From contig CAJVGD010000001.1 in assembly GCA_910890315.1 (NCBI GenBank), positions 1,922,001 through 1,986,000 on the forward strand: a DNA stretch of 64,000 nt, read 5' to 3'. Position numbers and translations under genes: made by a program. The notes below the pieces were generated by a model. That model was not told the DNA's origin. It was given only the letters and a program-made list of their open reading frames with translations, and ran no database searches. Source of the DNA: Serendipita indica DSM 11827 (lineage: Eukaryota; Basidiomycota; Agaricomycetes; Sebacinales; Serendipitaceae). Positions 30,013 to 42,495 of this stretch are shown piece by piece (the stretch's first letter is position 1; each line of letters begins with the position of its first letter).

Positions 30013-33000
30013 TCACAGTATAGCATGCACCCACTCCGTTCTCTCCTCCTGATCTTCAGTGGTAACGGTGGGAGCAACGTACTCTCTGAGCAGCTGATCC
30101 TGTGCAGATATCGCGAAGCCCTCAACTGTCTCCGGGTTGAGATCACCCTCATCGGTCACGACATCCACGGCAGCTTGATAGACTTCGGCACCCTGCTTCT
30201 TCTCCTCTGCTGAGCAGGTGCACAGCTTTTCGAAGAAGAACTCTGACATCGGATCCTCCAGCAGCTTTCTGGCACTCACAGAGGCTTCGGCACGCGCGAG
30301 TACCGGAGATGTCTTTGGCTGGATGCTCCCTGGCGGACCCACATCAATGCCGTGGATTGTAACGAACACCTGATCCTTCCAGGGCTCAACCTTTTCACTT
30401 GAAGACGCTTTCCTGTCGATATAAAATGAGCAATTTATTGATTTATGACACTGTCCTTACCTATATCTCGCCTGGGTACATCCGTGCTTGGCGACCCAGA
30501 TCATGAACTCACTAGTTGGGTCAAGCGGCATATCCGGATGAATATAGTCAAGAACCTCCTTGAATAGGCGGATAACGACATCCTTCACAATGTTGTAATT
30601 CCACCCGGAGTCAACGAATACCGCACCAATCAGTGCTTCGACCATGTCACCGAGGGCCTTTGGTGCGTCGAGTCTCCAGATATTGTCGATTACCTGGGTA
30701 AAGTCCATAGAATTGAACATGCGCGCAGTCTTGTTGGCGGCGGCTACCAACGAGATGGCATCACAAAACATGGCCTTGTGTATCTCCAATTTCTTGGTAC
30801 CAAGTGCTGAGAGTGTTGAGTTACAGACGCAGCGGGCACGCGCCCTCGTTAGCTTGCCAGAGGTAGCATTGGGATACAGGTGGAAGAAGTGCTCCACTGT
30901 AACCAAATCAAGTACAGCTAACTAAGAGTGAACAAGAGTTTATCAGGTGATAAGCTGCTTACCATCTCCCAGGAACTCTAGTCGCTGGTACGACGCACTT
31001 CCGCTCACAAACGACGGATGAGTGAGCGCTTCCACGAGAAGAGATTTATCCTTGAAGGTATAACCAAGGTTCTCCTCGAGGGGTGGGAAAGGAGATGAAC
31101 TGCTAAAAGCCAGCTCAACCTTTGGATACCTCTCCGCCCAAGGCACCGTGCCACCAAAACACAATCCAAGCCTGGTACCAACCCTTAGCCCGGCTTTGTC
31201 ACCTCCAGAGAGCCAAGCGACACCGAGCAGCGCCTCCATACAATCCTGTACACTCCGACGCGGGATCACTCTCTCGACAAATGATCTACTGTTGATGTAT
31301 TTGGTAGACACTGGCGTGATCCTCCAGCGACTTTGCGAGTTGGGCTCGATGTTCATGAAGCTCACGAGGTTCTGAGCGTGACCTCTTCCCAGCAGATAGC
31401 GATTGCATACCGAGTTTTGTCGAAGCGAGGTGAGCTGTCCTTCGTGCTTGTGAGGGAACTTGTTTAGAACGTGGATCGTGGTGGCAACTTTGAGGAAGGA
31501 GTCGCCGAGCGTCTCCAAGCGTTGATTATTGAAGCTCGCACACGCTTGTGGTATAGTAAGTGCTTCGATAGTCCGATCAAGATCCAATTCCGGGACACCA
31601 AGACGGGAATGCAACAACCTTGCACGATAGACGCTCGAGAGGAGATGGAATAGAGGCGGTAATGAGGAGAACCACCGCAATCGATCTTCATCGAGGTTTA
31701 GCCACTGACAGACCGATTGGGGTATGAACACGTCTGTGTCAGAAAGTATTCCAGGCTTTTGACGCGCTGGGTCCCGGAACTCTGTCGAGGTTATTGAGAA
31801 TATTGGTCGACATTGAAGGACGGTATCGTCCTCTGATATCGTTCGCCCAAACTTGGCTAAAGAAGCGACGTATTTTGCCAGGTGTGCATCTGCCTCGATG
31901 CATTCGGTGACATTCAAGTCTGGCCGACACGCAACAAACTTCGAGATGCCGCCTTGACTCAGTAAAGAGACGAAAACATCAGATTTACCGGACAAGTCTA
32001 CCGCCCTCCAATCGGTGGAAGAAGGGGTGTATACGCAGTGCTCGATCTCGTCCCAATCAGGCTGCCCGGACGAGTCCAGAGGGACAAGAAATACTGCTGA
32101 TCGATTGGTCAACCCTCGACGGGTAATTGCTGCCTTGATCCCAATCTTCATGAACGAGTCCATGAGAGCCAGTTGTTGCTGCCTGACCTCTGGTTCCAGT
32201 TCCAGCATCACTCCCTTCTCCAATCTCACATGTACTTCTTGTTTGAGAGCCGTCATGTAGCCATCGAAGGGCATTAGGCGGTTCCCGCAGACTAGCCCCA
32301 TTCTGCCTTTCCGGTCTGAGAGGGCGAGTTGGTGGACATATATAGGGGAGCTTTCTCTCCACATATCACCCCATGGATCATGCACGAGGACATCCATCAT
32401 GGGAACTATCCCCGTCACATCGACCGGTGGCTTCCCGTCGATGTCCTCCGCCGTATCGCCTTTTTCGCGCCGTATAGGTAAGAGGAAGTCGTCAAAGACC
32501 CCTAGTTCGTAGAGCCTAAGCACTGCCTTGAAAGCAGCGTTGCGCTTGGCCGCCTTTTTGGTGCGACAGAATGGGTCAGAGACGAACAGGAGATCTTCGC
32601 GGGGTATGGGTAACGCTGGCGGCAGTCGATTTATGGTCCGAAATGTTACCGGATCAGTTTCGTAGACTGGCTGTAGTGACCGTGTATGATCGTCACGGGG
32701 AATAAGTGAACAGAGGTTGTTGAGGAGGGAAATGGAGCCCGCAGGAGTTAGTGAGGCGCCTGTCTTCTCTACGATGAATCGACCTTCCAGTCCATCATCC
32801 TTGGGGGTATTCTCATCCAACTCGACTTCGTCGTCCTCTCGATCCATGTTGCTCCCATACATTGTCTTGGCGCGGATTTCCCCAACTTGGAGAGCTTCCA
32901 CTGTTTCTCGCTCCTTAGATGGTCCCTCTTCGAGCATGATGACGAAAGTCGATCCAGCCATCCTAGCACGACCTCGGCTCTGGATGTACTGAGGCAAAGT

Positions 33001-34617
33001 CCTCGGCGGATCAAACCTGCAAACAAAAGAACACAGAGGAAAATCCAGACCTTCCTCTGCCACAGATGTTGCAATGATCAGATTGAGCCCTCCCATGCGG
33101 AAGTCCGCCACGACTTTATCCTGTGTTTTGAAGGGCATACCCTTCATGCCCAAAATTTCGGGCACGGAGCAAGCGTGTAAGCCATGACCGACAATAGGGC
33201 CTGCACGAACACCTGGGATGCCGAGTCGCGGGAACATGAGAGAAAGCGTGGTGGCAATCTGACGTTCGTATGTGAAGATGATGCCGCGGAACGAGGTACT
33301 GTCCTGTTTAAGGAGTAGCTCTCGCAAGCGTAGTAGTTTCGGGGAGAGCCACTCTTCTGAAAGCAGTTCGTGACTAGTCAAGAGCCGGTGTTCGTGCTTC
33401 GCAAGAATCTCATAGAGATCATCTAAATGGCTTCGTTTCTCTGCATCTGGATCCGGTCTATCTGTGAAGATCGGAAGGAGATCTTTTTTTATCGTCTCCA
33501 GTGCTGTGAACACGTGAACATAAACGAAGAGATCTGCGCCGAACGGGCCGAGAGCTTTACGGGTGGTGTTGTACCGATTCTCGAGGGTTGTAAACCAGGG
33601 GCCACCTCGGTTGCCGCTCATCGTGTCTTTAGGCTTTCCCGGAAACAAAGTAAAGTCGGGGAGGAGCCTTGTCATTGTGAGCTCAACCCAGAGCGATACT
33701 ACTGGATAGCGAGGGAAGATGGAGGGAGTGGGAGGATAATCGACGATCATGTCTTCAGCTTGAAAGGTATGCTTGGCAAGGTCTTCCGTGTGGGCCTTGA
33801 CTACATACACCTTGCAGTCTGTGAGCTTTTCGATTTCAGCCAAAGCAGCGACAGGTTTCTTGGGATTGAAGATGGGGCTGGCGGTGAGTCCAAGAATCTT
33901 TGGACGAGGTAAGCCGTTGGGGATTGTGTGATAGTGCTCCATCATGATCAGAGCCTCGGGGGATTTCTGTACGTATATGAGACTGTTTCAATAAAGACCA
34001 AAGGTTTCGTACCCCTTTGCAGTTGTGTATCTCGTCAAACACGATGATGGAGACCTGCCAAAAATCAGAATATAGTAGCACAGAAACCAATAAACCAACC
34101 CGATCGATACTCCAATGGGCATGTCTGAGGATGTTGAGGAATATTTGCGCTTTGGTGTTTGTCAGAGTTTAGCTTCGTTGAATGAAACCCCACATACGAG
34201 TCATGACGAGAATGTCGACTCCCATAAACTCTTTCGTCCAGGCTGTCTTGTCCCAGTAATCGACGCCCATCGCGCCGCTGTAGCCGCGAACTTTGAACGG
34301 CGTATTTTCCTCAAGGAACGCTCTTTGCTGGTCGACTAGTGGCACCTTGGGAACAAGAAAGAGAGCAACCTAGAAGAAGTTAAACATTCCAATCCCCATG
34401 TCCTTTTCCTACGTGCCTTTCTATTTTCCAATGTCAGTGGTCCAATGCGGGCCATGTTCTCCATAATCATCTTCCATCTGATGACCATGGCAGAGATCAG
34501 AGTCTTTCCTGTCCCAGTGTCTGCAGCGATGATGGCGTTTTGATCCCTAGCATGTCGGGCCAACTCTTCCTGGTATAATCGCGCCCCTAGGCTGTCGCCA
34601 ACGCCGGGATCAGACAT
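30013..34617 (-). CDS. Dicer-like ribonuclease III
   Basis: Dicer cuts long dsRNA into small RNAs for silencing. The N-terminal helicase has Walker A AADTGTGKTLISAM, VALFLVPKVPLVDQQ after an intron, DEIH box IIVFDEIHNCKG, and GLTASPIFNPKKP. The helicase C part has GLNLIIATSVAEEGLDFP and QYIQSRGRARM. A Dicer dimerisation region follows (SISLLNNLCSLIPRDD). RNase IIIa has NNQRLETLGDSFLKVATT and QDCMEALLGVAW. RNase IIIb has SYQRLEFLGD/AVLDL across an intron and KALGDMVEALIGAVF. Acidic metal-binding positions are kept in both. A clear PAZ domain is not visible, as in many fungal Dicers. The tail ends TEWVHAIL at 30013. One exon of about 1,000 codons covers most of the protein. Confidence 0.93.
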
Positions 34618-34663
34618 TGTGGGCTTGAGGTGGTTGTACAGACATCTACAAAGCGAACCGGGT

Positions 34664-34670
34664 TATATAA
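34664..34670 (-). promoter_or_regulatory. TATA-like element upstream of the Dicer gene
   Basis: A TTATATAA palindrome lies about 47-53 bp upstream of the Dicer ATG at 34617. Position and sequence suit a TATA box for the minus-strand gene. A separate TTTATAAA at about 34820, some 35-40 bp upstream of the PLP2 ATG, could serve the other direction. Both are inferences from motif and spacing. Confidence 0.4.
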
Positions 34671-34859
34671 ACTGTATCTCGCCAGGCTCCCCGGAATCGA
34701 GCCCCTAAGAGGTCAGGCGGGAGTCGGATCCAAAACTTGGAAGCGCCCACAGCTGCCCACAGCTGCCCAAGCCACTCGAGCCACTGCGGCCCAGTCTACT
34801 TTGCTGCGCAACGAAAATCTTTATAAACGAGCAAAGAGTCCTAATTATTCGATATCAAC

Positions 34860-35753
34860 ATGGATCCCAACGAAGATACCGAGTTGTAAGTCTGGTGGTC
34901 TAGAATTGTACCCAGCACTGAAATCACTTCAGCAATGACGCGCTCAGAAAGTACGGGATCCTACCAGCAAAAAAAGAGAGAACACCTACACCTTCACCTC
35001 CCCCATCTCCATCTCTCGTCGCCAAACTCGATGAGAAGACGACAGACGAGATTGACGAGCTCCTCCAAGACGGGAATGATTCCGAGACGGAGAGGATAAT
35101 GCTTGCATATCGCGAGAAACGTTTAAAGGAGATGAAGAAAGAGCAAAAACTGCATCGATTTGGAGATCTGCTGCCCATCTCGCGAGACGATTATACGCGC
35201 GAAGTGGCAGATGCGAGTAAAGTCGATGAGCCCGGGAAAGAGCCAGGAAGTGGAACAGGTGTTGTATGCTTCTTGTACAAGGAAGGGTAAGCGAATACCG
35301 TTATCGAGTTGCTAAGCCCTGACTGTCCAAAGTGTCCACCCACCGAGTGTACGCTTGACTGCACAGCTACGAGATCTTGCCTCTCGATATCCTCGCACAA
35401 AGTTTACTGCAATTGTCGGGAACAAGTGCATACCAAACTATCCTGATAGCATGCTACCCACCTTGATACTTTACCGTGGAGGGACTATCAAGGAACAGCT
35501 AGTCGCTTGGGGTGCAAAGACTGAGGGTTCGATACAAGGTACGGTGGTGAAACGCAGCAAGAAGAGAGTCTCACCGCGTTCCAGAATTGGAGGCAGTTCT
35601 AATACACCATGGCATCCTCGATCCCACCCAGTTTACTCAGCGTCCCAAGTCGCCAACAGACGAGACGACGAGGAAGAAAGCGACAAGCCCACTTCCAAAA
35701 TACGGTCCAGCGAAAAGAAGGGTGACGATTCTGACTCCGACTTTGACTTGTAA
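34860..35753 (+). CDS. PLP2: Phosducin-like protein, PLP2/PDCL3 type
   Basis: PLP2 is a cytosolic thioredoxin-fold co-factor of the CCT chaperonin needed for actin and tubulin folding. The start [20 protein letters not shown] is joined over a 50-nt intron and is diagnostic. The coiled-coil region has [21 protein letters not shown] and [15 protein letters not shown]. The thioredoxin-like part has [25 protein letters not shown] and [20 protein letters not shown], then [17 protein letters not shown]. After the intron starting GTACGG, the frame [16 protein letters not shown] fits the family. The usual acidic terminus DDSDSDFDL is encoded in a different frame ending at 35753. The other frame would end at 35789. 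How the two are joined is unresolved. Confidence 0.85.
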
Positions 35754-35814
35754 TTCTTTCCCTTGGTGCAACGCTGCTGATATATAAACTGCTGATACGA
35801 TACATACAAAGCCA

Positions 35815-36805
<991 letters not shown>

Positions 36806-37015
36806 GTCGAGGTCGAGTTTGAGTCGATCTGGACGGTCCTTGATTGGCTGGCACACTTGGGATGGTGGGCAGTCACGTATTCTGCAGAAATAATAGATGA
36901 AAGTGAAATATTTTCTTATCAAACGGAATACACAAGTAGAGGCTGACATATAGTCTGCACCAACAGAGTCGGACATTCCATACCATAAATAGCCACGCGT
37001 AAATGTATAGCAAAT

Positions 37016-37178
37016 TATGAGCGGCCACGGTGGACAAAATTGATTCGACTTATGGAGTTGCGCACCCAGAACAAAGCAAGAGGCAGGATGGAGCGGGCTG
37101 GGACAGGACAAGGCGGGCTTGGGTATGACCAGGACAAAGTAAGCTGCATTCGCTTATCCTGCCCAGCCCATCCCATCC
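37016..37178 (+). repeat. Left member of an inverted repeat pair, with GC-rich hairpin
   Basis: A 24-bp block at 37016-37039 (core GCGGCCACGGTGGAC) and a 20-bp block at 37068-37087 (AGAACAAAGCAAGAGGCAGG) recur in reverse orientation at 43431-43454 and 43394-43413. Next to them is an imperfect hairpin at 37086-37178, arms GGATGG..GGGCTGGG and its complement. The layout resembles a MITE or fold-back DNA element. No target duplication was found by eye. Confidence 0.7.
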
Positions 37179-37723
37179 TAGCTAGCCTGTTCTGTTACTA
37201 TCTAGATGTACTCAACAATTTACATGGAATGTCATTGCACCTCAATCCCAAACTCTTCATGAATTAATGGAGTCCAGCGCCCAAGCTCGTAAAGGCCCAG
37301 ACGTTTTGAAAGAACACGTCTTGCAATCTTCGTGGGTGGACAAGAAGCGACGGCTGCCTGAACGTTGCTGATATTGTAGGCCGAATAGCTGCTTTTAGGA
37401 TGCAAAAGAGGTCTAGTAGGACTGCGAAACGGTCAAACCAGGTGACCGACGCCATGGAAGTGGTCCGCTCCACGCTGGCTTCGGGTGTGTCGATCGTCCG
37501 CCTTCCAGTTCTTACAGTAGCTTCCAATTCTTTGTCTCTAGGTTGGCCAGAAATTGTCTGCGAGGTTCCATGGGTTCTGCAATATGGACAATGGTATCTA
37601 TTGGCTTCGAATTGTTCTGTACCTTCAATGATTAAACTCTGTATTTGGCTTTATCCTTTGAGCGCCGACAATATGGAGAGTGGCATTGGCGCTGACCATA
37701 TCTTGGAGCCAACCACGTTCACG
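37179..37723. other. Intergenic leader of the NACHT-WD40 gene
   Basis: About 0.5 kb between the hairpin repeat and the receptor ATG. Open frames exist on both strands (plus from 37400, in frame with the receptor; minus 37264-37527) but show no recognisable domain. This stretch probably holds the receptor promoter and leader. Confidence 0.4.
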
Positions 37724-40700
37724 ATGTCGACCCAAAAATCAACAAAGCACAAGAAACAACATCTGCCCGTAGATTCATCGGGATCCTCGTCAGCACAGCG
37801 CCCAACAGGCAAAAAACGTCAAGTATACGACACGCTCAATGTCGGCCTGGATGTAGTGGCCAACATATCCGAGGGATCAGATGTACTCGCTCCTCTCAAG
37901 GCAGCTTGTCGAACCACCAAGTCAATTCTCGAAGTCGTACAGGCAAGTTGGCGAACCTGCCACGACTGCGTCTAACGGATTCAATAGGCAACAGAGATCA
38001 ATCAAGAGGAATGGATTGATCTAGCTGGACGTTTGAAGGAATACATGTCTGCGCTCGAGAAACAAATCACCCTATTGGAGGCATATCCTGAGGAAGACAT
38101 GGCCGTTGATGAGGCGTTCAGGCAGCCGCTAATCCACTATGTCGAGTACGTAGCACTTCAAATTTGCTTCAGTAGGCTGAGTAATGTAGATTTCTCGAAA
38201 ATATGCACGATACAATTGTCGACCTGAAGGAGAAACGCAACCGCAGCAAACTCAGCATCTTTAAAGCGTTCAGCAAAATGAAAATTGACGCAGAAGAGAT
38301 TCTCAAACTCAATCGAGACATCGAGGACCGGCATAGGCAATTCATGGTGCGAGCCTCATCGACCTTGTTCACAGTACTCACTATCGACAAAGGAGGCCTT
38401 GAGTCTTTTTACAGCCTTGCGTATTCAAAATGTCGAGAGGAATGCCAAAGCCACCAAGGCGAACGTGGAGACCATTCTTACAGACGGTAAGCTGAAATTT
38501 GGGATGAGGCGCTTACTAAACACTCGAAGTCGACACCAATGCTATACTGCAGCTACCGTTGGTAGCTTTCGTCGCATCCTCAGTCCACAGGCCCTGTCTG
38601 AAAGGAACACGCGAGGCTGTTCTTCAGACCATCTACCGCTGGGCCGACGATGATACGTCGGACAAGCCGATATTTTGGCTGTGTGATATCGCCGGCTCTG
38701 GCAAGTCCACAGTTGCAATGTCTGTAGCAGAGACTTGGAGGAAGGAAGGAGTACTAGGAGGCCGGTTCTTCTTCTCCATTGCAAACAACGAAGTATCCAC
38801 CACAGACAAGTTCTGCTCCACGATAGCAAGAGACCTGGTCGACTACATACCCAGGCTTGCGCCGCACGTCGCTGGAGCTGTGAAGCGGCACCCGTCGCTC
38901 ATGCGAAGCTCTCTAGAAGAACAGTTCCAGAAGTTCGTCATTGATCCGATCCATCATAGTCAAGAACGTGTCATTCTCGTTATCGACGCTCTTGATGAAT
39001 GTAAATCTGGATTGCAGCGAAGAGAGCTCGTCGAAACGCTTTCTACAGCTGTTCAAGGAACAAAAAACTCAAGGTATTCATGACGAGTCGGCCAGACCCC
39101 GTAATCCAAGCCGTCTTGGGGTCACTCTCAATCAAATCCAAGTTGGAGGACCGACTGCACAATGTCAAGCATCATGATAACATTGGTGATATCGCAGTGT
39201 ACATACACCAAGCACTAGACAACGTGCTGCCGGAGGGCAAAAGGCAGAGACTGATCGAAAAGGCCAACGGATTGTTCATCTGGGCGAGCACTGCATGTCG
39301 AATGCTCACCAGCCAGACAAGCTTAAGCCCTCCGGAGATCACGTATGATCACCTCATGTCGATGGACAAGACTGGGGCCATAGATGATCTATATAACCTC
39401 ATCTTTGTGCGCACGGATCCCGAATTCCACGCGATCATGTACAAGATGCTCGCTGTACTGCTTGCAGCGTTTGAGCCGCTGACTGCGGACGACGTGGACG
39501 ACATTCTCAAGCATTCCGGGGTATACGGAAGTGCAAAGGCACTGGTACGGAATCTCGGCAGCGTACTTGTTGAGGATGATACCACGAGTCTAATCCAATT
39601 TCGGCACCCCACTTTCGTCGAATACCTTCGGCGTTGCGCTGTTGCCCCACCCATTGATACGCGTAACAACGTGCATATCAGGATTCCTGACGCACACGGG
39701 CAAGCCGCAGTTTGGTGTCTCAAACATCTCACATCGCGAAGAGATGGTCTCAAGTTCAATATATGTCAACTGGAGTCATCTTTCTATCTCAATAGAGAGA
39801 TTCCAAACCTCGATACGAGAGTATCAAGATTCATTTCAAGACGCCTTCGATATGCCAGCTCTCATTGGCTGTTCCACGTGGCTGAAGCTGGCGACAGCTG
39901 GCGGTCCATCGTCAAGAAGGAAATTCAACAGATTATGCAAGTTCCATACGTGTTATACTGGATGGAGGTTCTGAGCTTGACCGGGGGAGTGCCACGAGCA
40001 ATAACCGGTCTTCGAGCTATCAAACGCCACGCAGGAGTAAGTTGCCGATCCGAGTCAATTCAACTCTGACGCCACAGATAGCTTGAAACATGGGATGAAG
40101 TCAACATGGACCAGATTCGACGGTTTATAATGGTATTTTCAGTACCGATTCAAGAGAGCGCCCCACACATATACATTTCCGCACTCCCATTCACCCCTAC
40201 AAATTCAATATTGCATGTTGAGGGTGCGAAGATGTATAGTAATACCCTCTGTGTAACCGAAGGCCTCGAGGAAATGTATCCTGGGCTCCCAAGTAGGCTT
40301 CGAGGTCATGAAGGCAGAGTCAACGCCGTCGGATTCTCGCCAGACGGCTCACAGATTGTGTCTGGCTCGGACAACACAATTCGATTGTGGGACGCGGCAA
40401 CTGGTCAGGCTGTGGGAGAGCCACTCCGAGGTCATGAAAATTGGGTCAACGCCGTCGGATTCTCGCCAGACGGCTCACAGATTGTGTCTGGCTCGTACGA
40501 CAACACAATTCGATTGTGGGACGCGGCAACTGGTCAGGCTGTGGGAGAGCCACTCCGAGGTCATGAAGGCGGAGTCAACGCCGTCGGATTCTCGCCAGAC
40601 GGCTCACAGATTGTGTCTGGCTCGTCCGACAAGACAATTCGATTGTGGGACGCGGCAACTGGTCAGGCTGTGGGAGAGCCACTCCGAGGTCATGAAGGTT

Positions 40701-42435
40701 GGGTCTTGGCCGTCGGATTCTCGCCAGACGGCTCACAGATTGTGTCTGGCTCGGACGACAAGACAATTCGATTGTGGGACGCGGCAACTGGTCAGGCTGT
40801 GGGAGAGCCACTACGAGGTCATGAAGGCAGAGTCAACGCCGTTGGATTCTCGCCAGACGGCTCACAGATTGTGTCTGGCTCGTCCGACAACACAATTCGA
40901 TTGTGGGACGCGGCAACTGGTCAGGCTGTGGGAGAGCCACTCCGAGGTCATGAAGGCGGAGTCAAGGCCGTCGGATTCTCGCCAGACGGCTCACAGATTG
41001 TGTCTGGCTCGTCCGACAAGACAATTCGATTGTGGGACGCGGCAACTGGTCAGGCTGTGGGAGAGCCACTCCGAGGTCATGAACATTGGGTCAACGCCGT
41101 CGGATTCTCGCCAGACGGCTCACAGATTGTGTCTGGCTCGGACGACAAGACAATTCGATTGTGGGACGCGGCAACTGGTCAGGCTGTGGGAGAGCCACTC
41201 CGAGGTCATGAAGGCGGAGTCAACGCCGTCGGATTCTCGCCAGACGGCTCACAGATTGTGTCTGGCTCGTCCGACCAGACAATTCGATTGTGGGACGCGG
41301 CAACTGGTCAGGCTGTGGGAGAGCCACTCCGAGGTCATGAAGGCAGAGTCAACGCCGTCGGATTCTCGCCAGACGGCTCACAGATTGTGTCTGGCTCGGA
41401 GGACAAGACAATTCGATTGTGGGACGCGGCAACTGGTCAGGCTGTGGGAGAGCCACTCCGAGGTCATGAAGGCGGAGTCAACGCCGTCGGATTCTCGCCA
41501 GACGGCTCACAGATTGTGTCTGGCTCGTCCGACAACACAATTCGATTGTGGGACGCGGCAACTGGTCAGGCTGTGGGAGAGCCACTCCGAGGTCATGAAG
41601 CTTGGGTCAACGCCGTCGGATTCTCGCCAGACGGCTCACAGATTGTGTCTGGCTCGTCCGACAAGACAATTCGATTGTGGGACGCGGCAACTGGTCAGGC
41701 TGTGGGAGAGCCACTCCGAGGTCATGAAGGCGGAGTCAACGCCGTCGGATTCTCGCCAGATGGCTCACAGATTGTGTCTGGCTCGGACGACAAGACAATT
41801 CGATTGTGGGACGCGGCAACTGGTCAGGCTGTGGGAGAGCCACTCCGAGGTCATGAAGGCGGAGTCAACGCCGTCGGATTCTCGCCAGACGGCTCACAGA
41901 TTGTGTCTGGCTCGTCGACAAGACAATTCGATTGTGGGACGCGGCAACTGGTCAGGCTGTGGGAGAGCCACTCCGAGGTCATGAACACACAGTCAGCGCC
42001 GTCGGATTCTCGCCAGGCGGATCACAGATAGTCTCCGGCTCGTGGGACAAGACGATCCGATCATGGGATGCAGAAACAGGTGAGTTCAACTCAGCTCGCC
42101 TTCGAGATTTTGATGCGACTCGACAAATAGCCTTGAGTGCAAACGCAAATTTTTCTGGTAAAGAGCCTGTATATTCAAGCCTCAGTGAGGGTCTACCGGC
42201 CACTCCTCTAAGAATCCATGTACCTGGATTCCAAATTTGCTTACTCTCGCAGGACGGCTGGGTACATTCTTCCGGCAAACGTCTCTTCTGGGTACCACCA
42301 GACAATCGACACGGACTAAAATATCCATATCTCCTGACAATTCCAAACGAGGCTCCATTCCGCAAGACCAAGTTTAATTTCACCAATTTTCAATGTGGTC
42401 TCTCTTGGACAAATGTTCGAACAAATGTCCCATAA
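37724..42435 (+). CDS. NACHT-WD40 NOD-like receptor (HET-E-like)
   Basis: A STAND NTPase of the fungal NLR class, thought to act in non-self recognition or programmed cell death. The N-terminal helical region is spread over several small exons (DTLNVGLDVVANISEGSDV; EWIDLAGRLKEYMSALEKQI). NACHT has Walker A WLCDIAGSGKSTVAMSVAE, Walker B ERVILVIDALDEC and FMTSRPDP after an intron. A winged-helix-like part (MLAVLLAAFEPLTADDVDDI; FRHPTFVEYL) precedes 14 WD40 units of 43 residues. Around 41910 the 13th unit is one base shorter than its neighbours. The main frame therefore leaves the WD40 register and stops at 42031, while the proper register resumes in another frame to 42435. This may be a real lesion or an assembly error in near-identical repeats. 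The N-terminal effector type is not identified. Confidence 0.88.
40300..42100 (+). repeat. Near-identical 129-bp tandem array encoding 14 WD40 units
   Basis: CGAGGTCATGAA recurs at a spacing of 129 bp (126 bp between units 1 and 2; 128 bp between 13 and 14). Units differ almost only at a few codons: two after HE (GR, NW, GG, GW, HW, AW, HT), the position read as N, L, K or S in V-x-AV, and the pair before T in GS-x-D-x-T (D, S, Y, E, W; N, K, Q). The rest is identical even at silent sites. This is the pattern of concerted evolution plus diversification known for HET-E, HET-D and HET-R repeats. The last unit has drifted (FSPGGSQ, TIRSWDAETGE) and is likely the terminal, non-exchanging unit. 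Confidence 0.93.
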
Positions 42436-42495
42436 TGACACTGAAGGGCCCTCCGGGCGGACCCTTGACCTTTATCTCCTTTTGGGCTGGACGAT

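Noticed and set aside
34680-34725. tRNA gene suggested by GGAATCGAGCC, close to a reverse B box
   Set aside because: No acceptor, D-arm or anticodon stem could be folded around it on either strand.
37264-37527. Minus-strand 87-residue frame upstream of the NACHT-WD40 gene
   Set aside because: No motif, no splice partners, and it overlaps the likely leader of the receptor.
40308-41984. A second 558-residue open frame across the WD40 array
   Set aside because: Repeat units are 129 bp, a multiple of three, so an alternative frame without a stop in one unit stays open through all. The product has no known fold and the main frame is clearly WD40.
40300-42100. CRISPR-like or satellite array
   Set aside because: The period encodes exact 43-residue WD40 blades in a continuous coding frame; there are no unique spacers.
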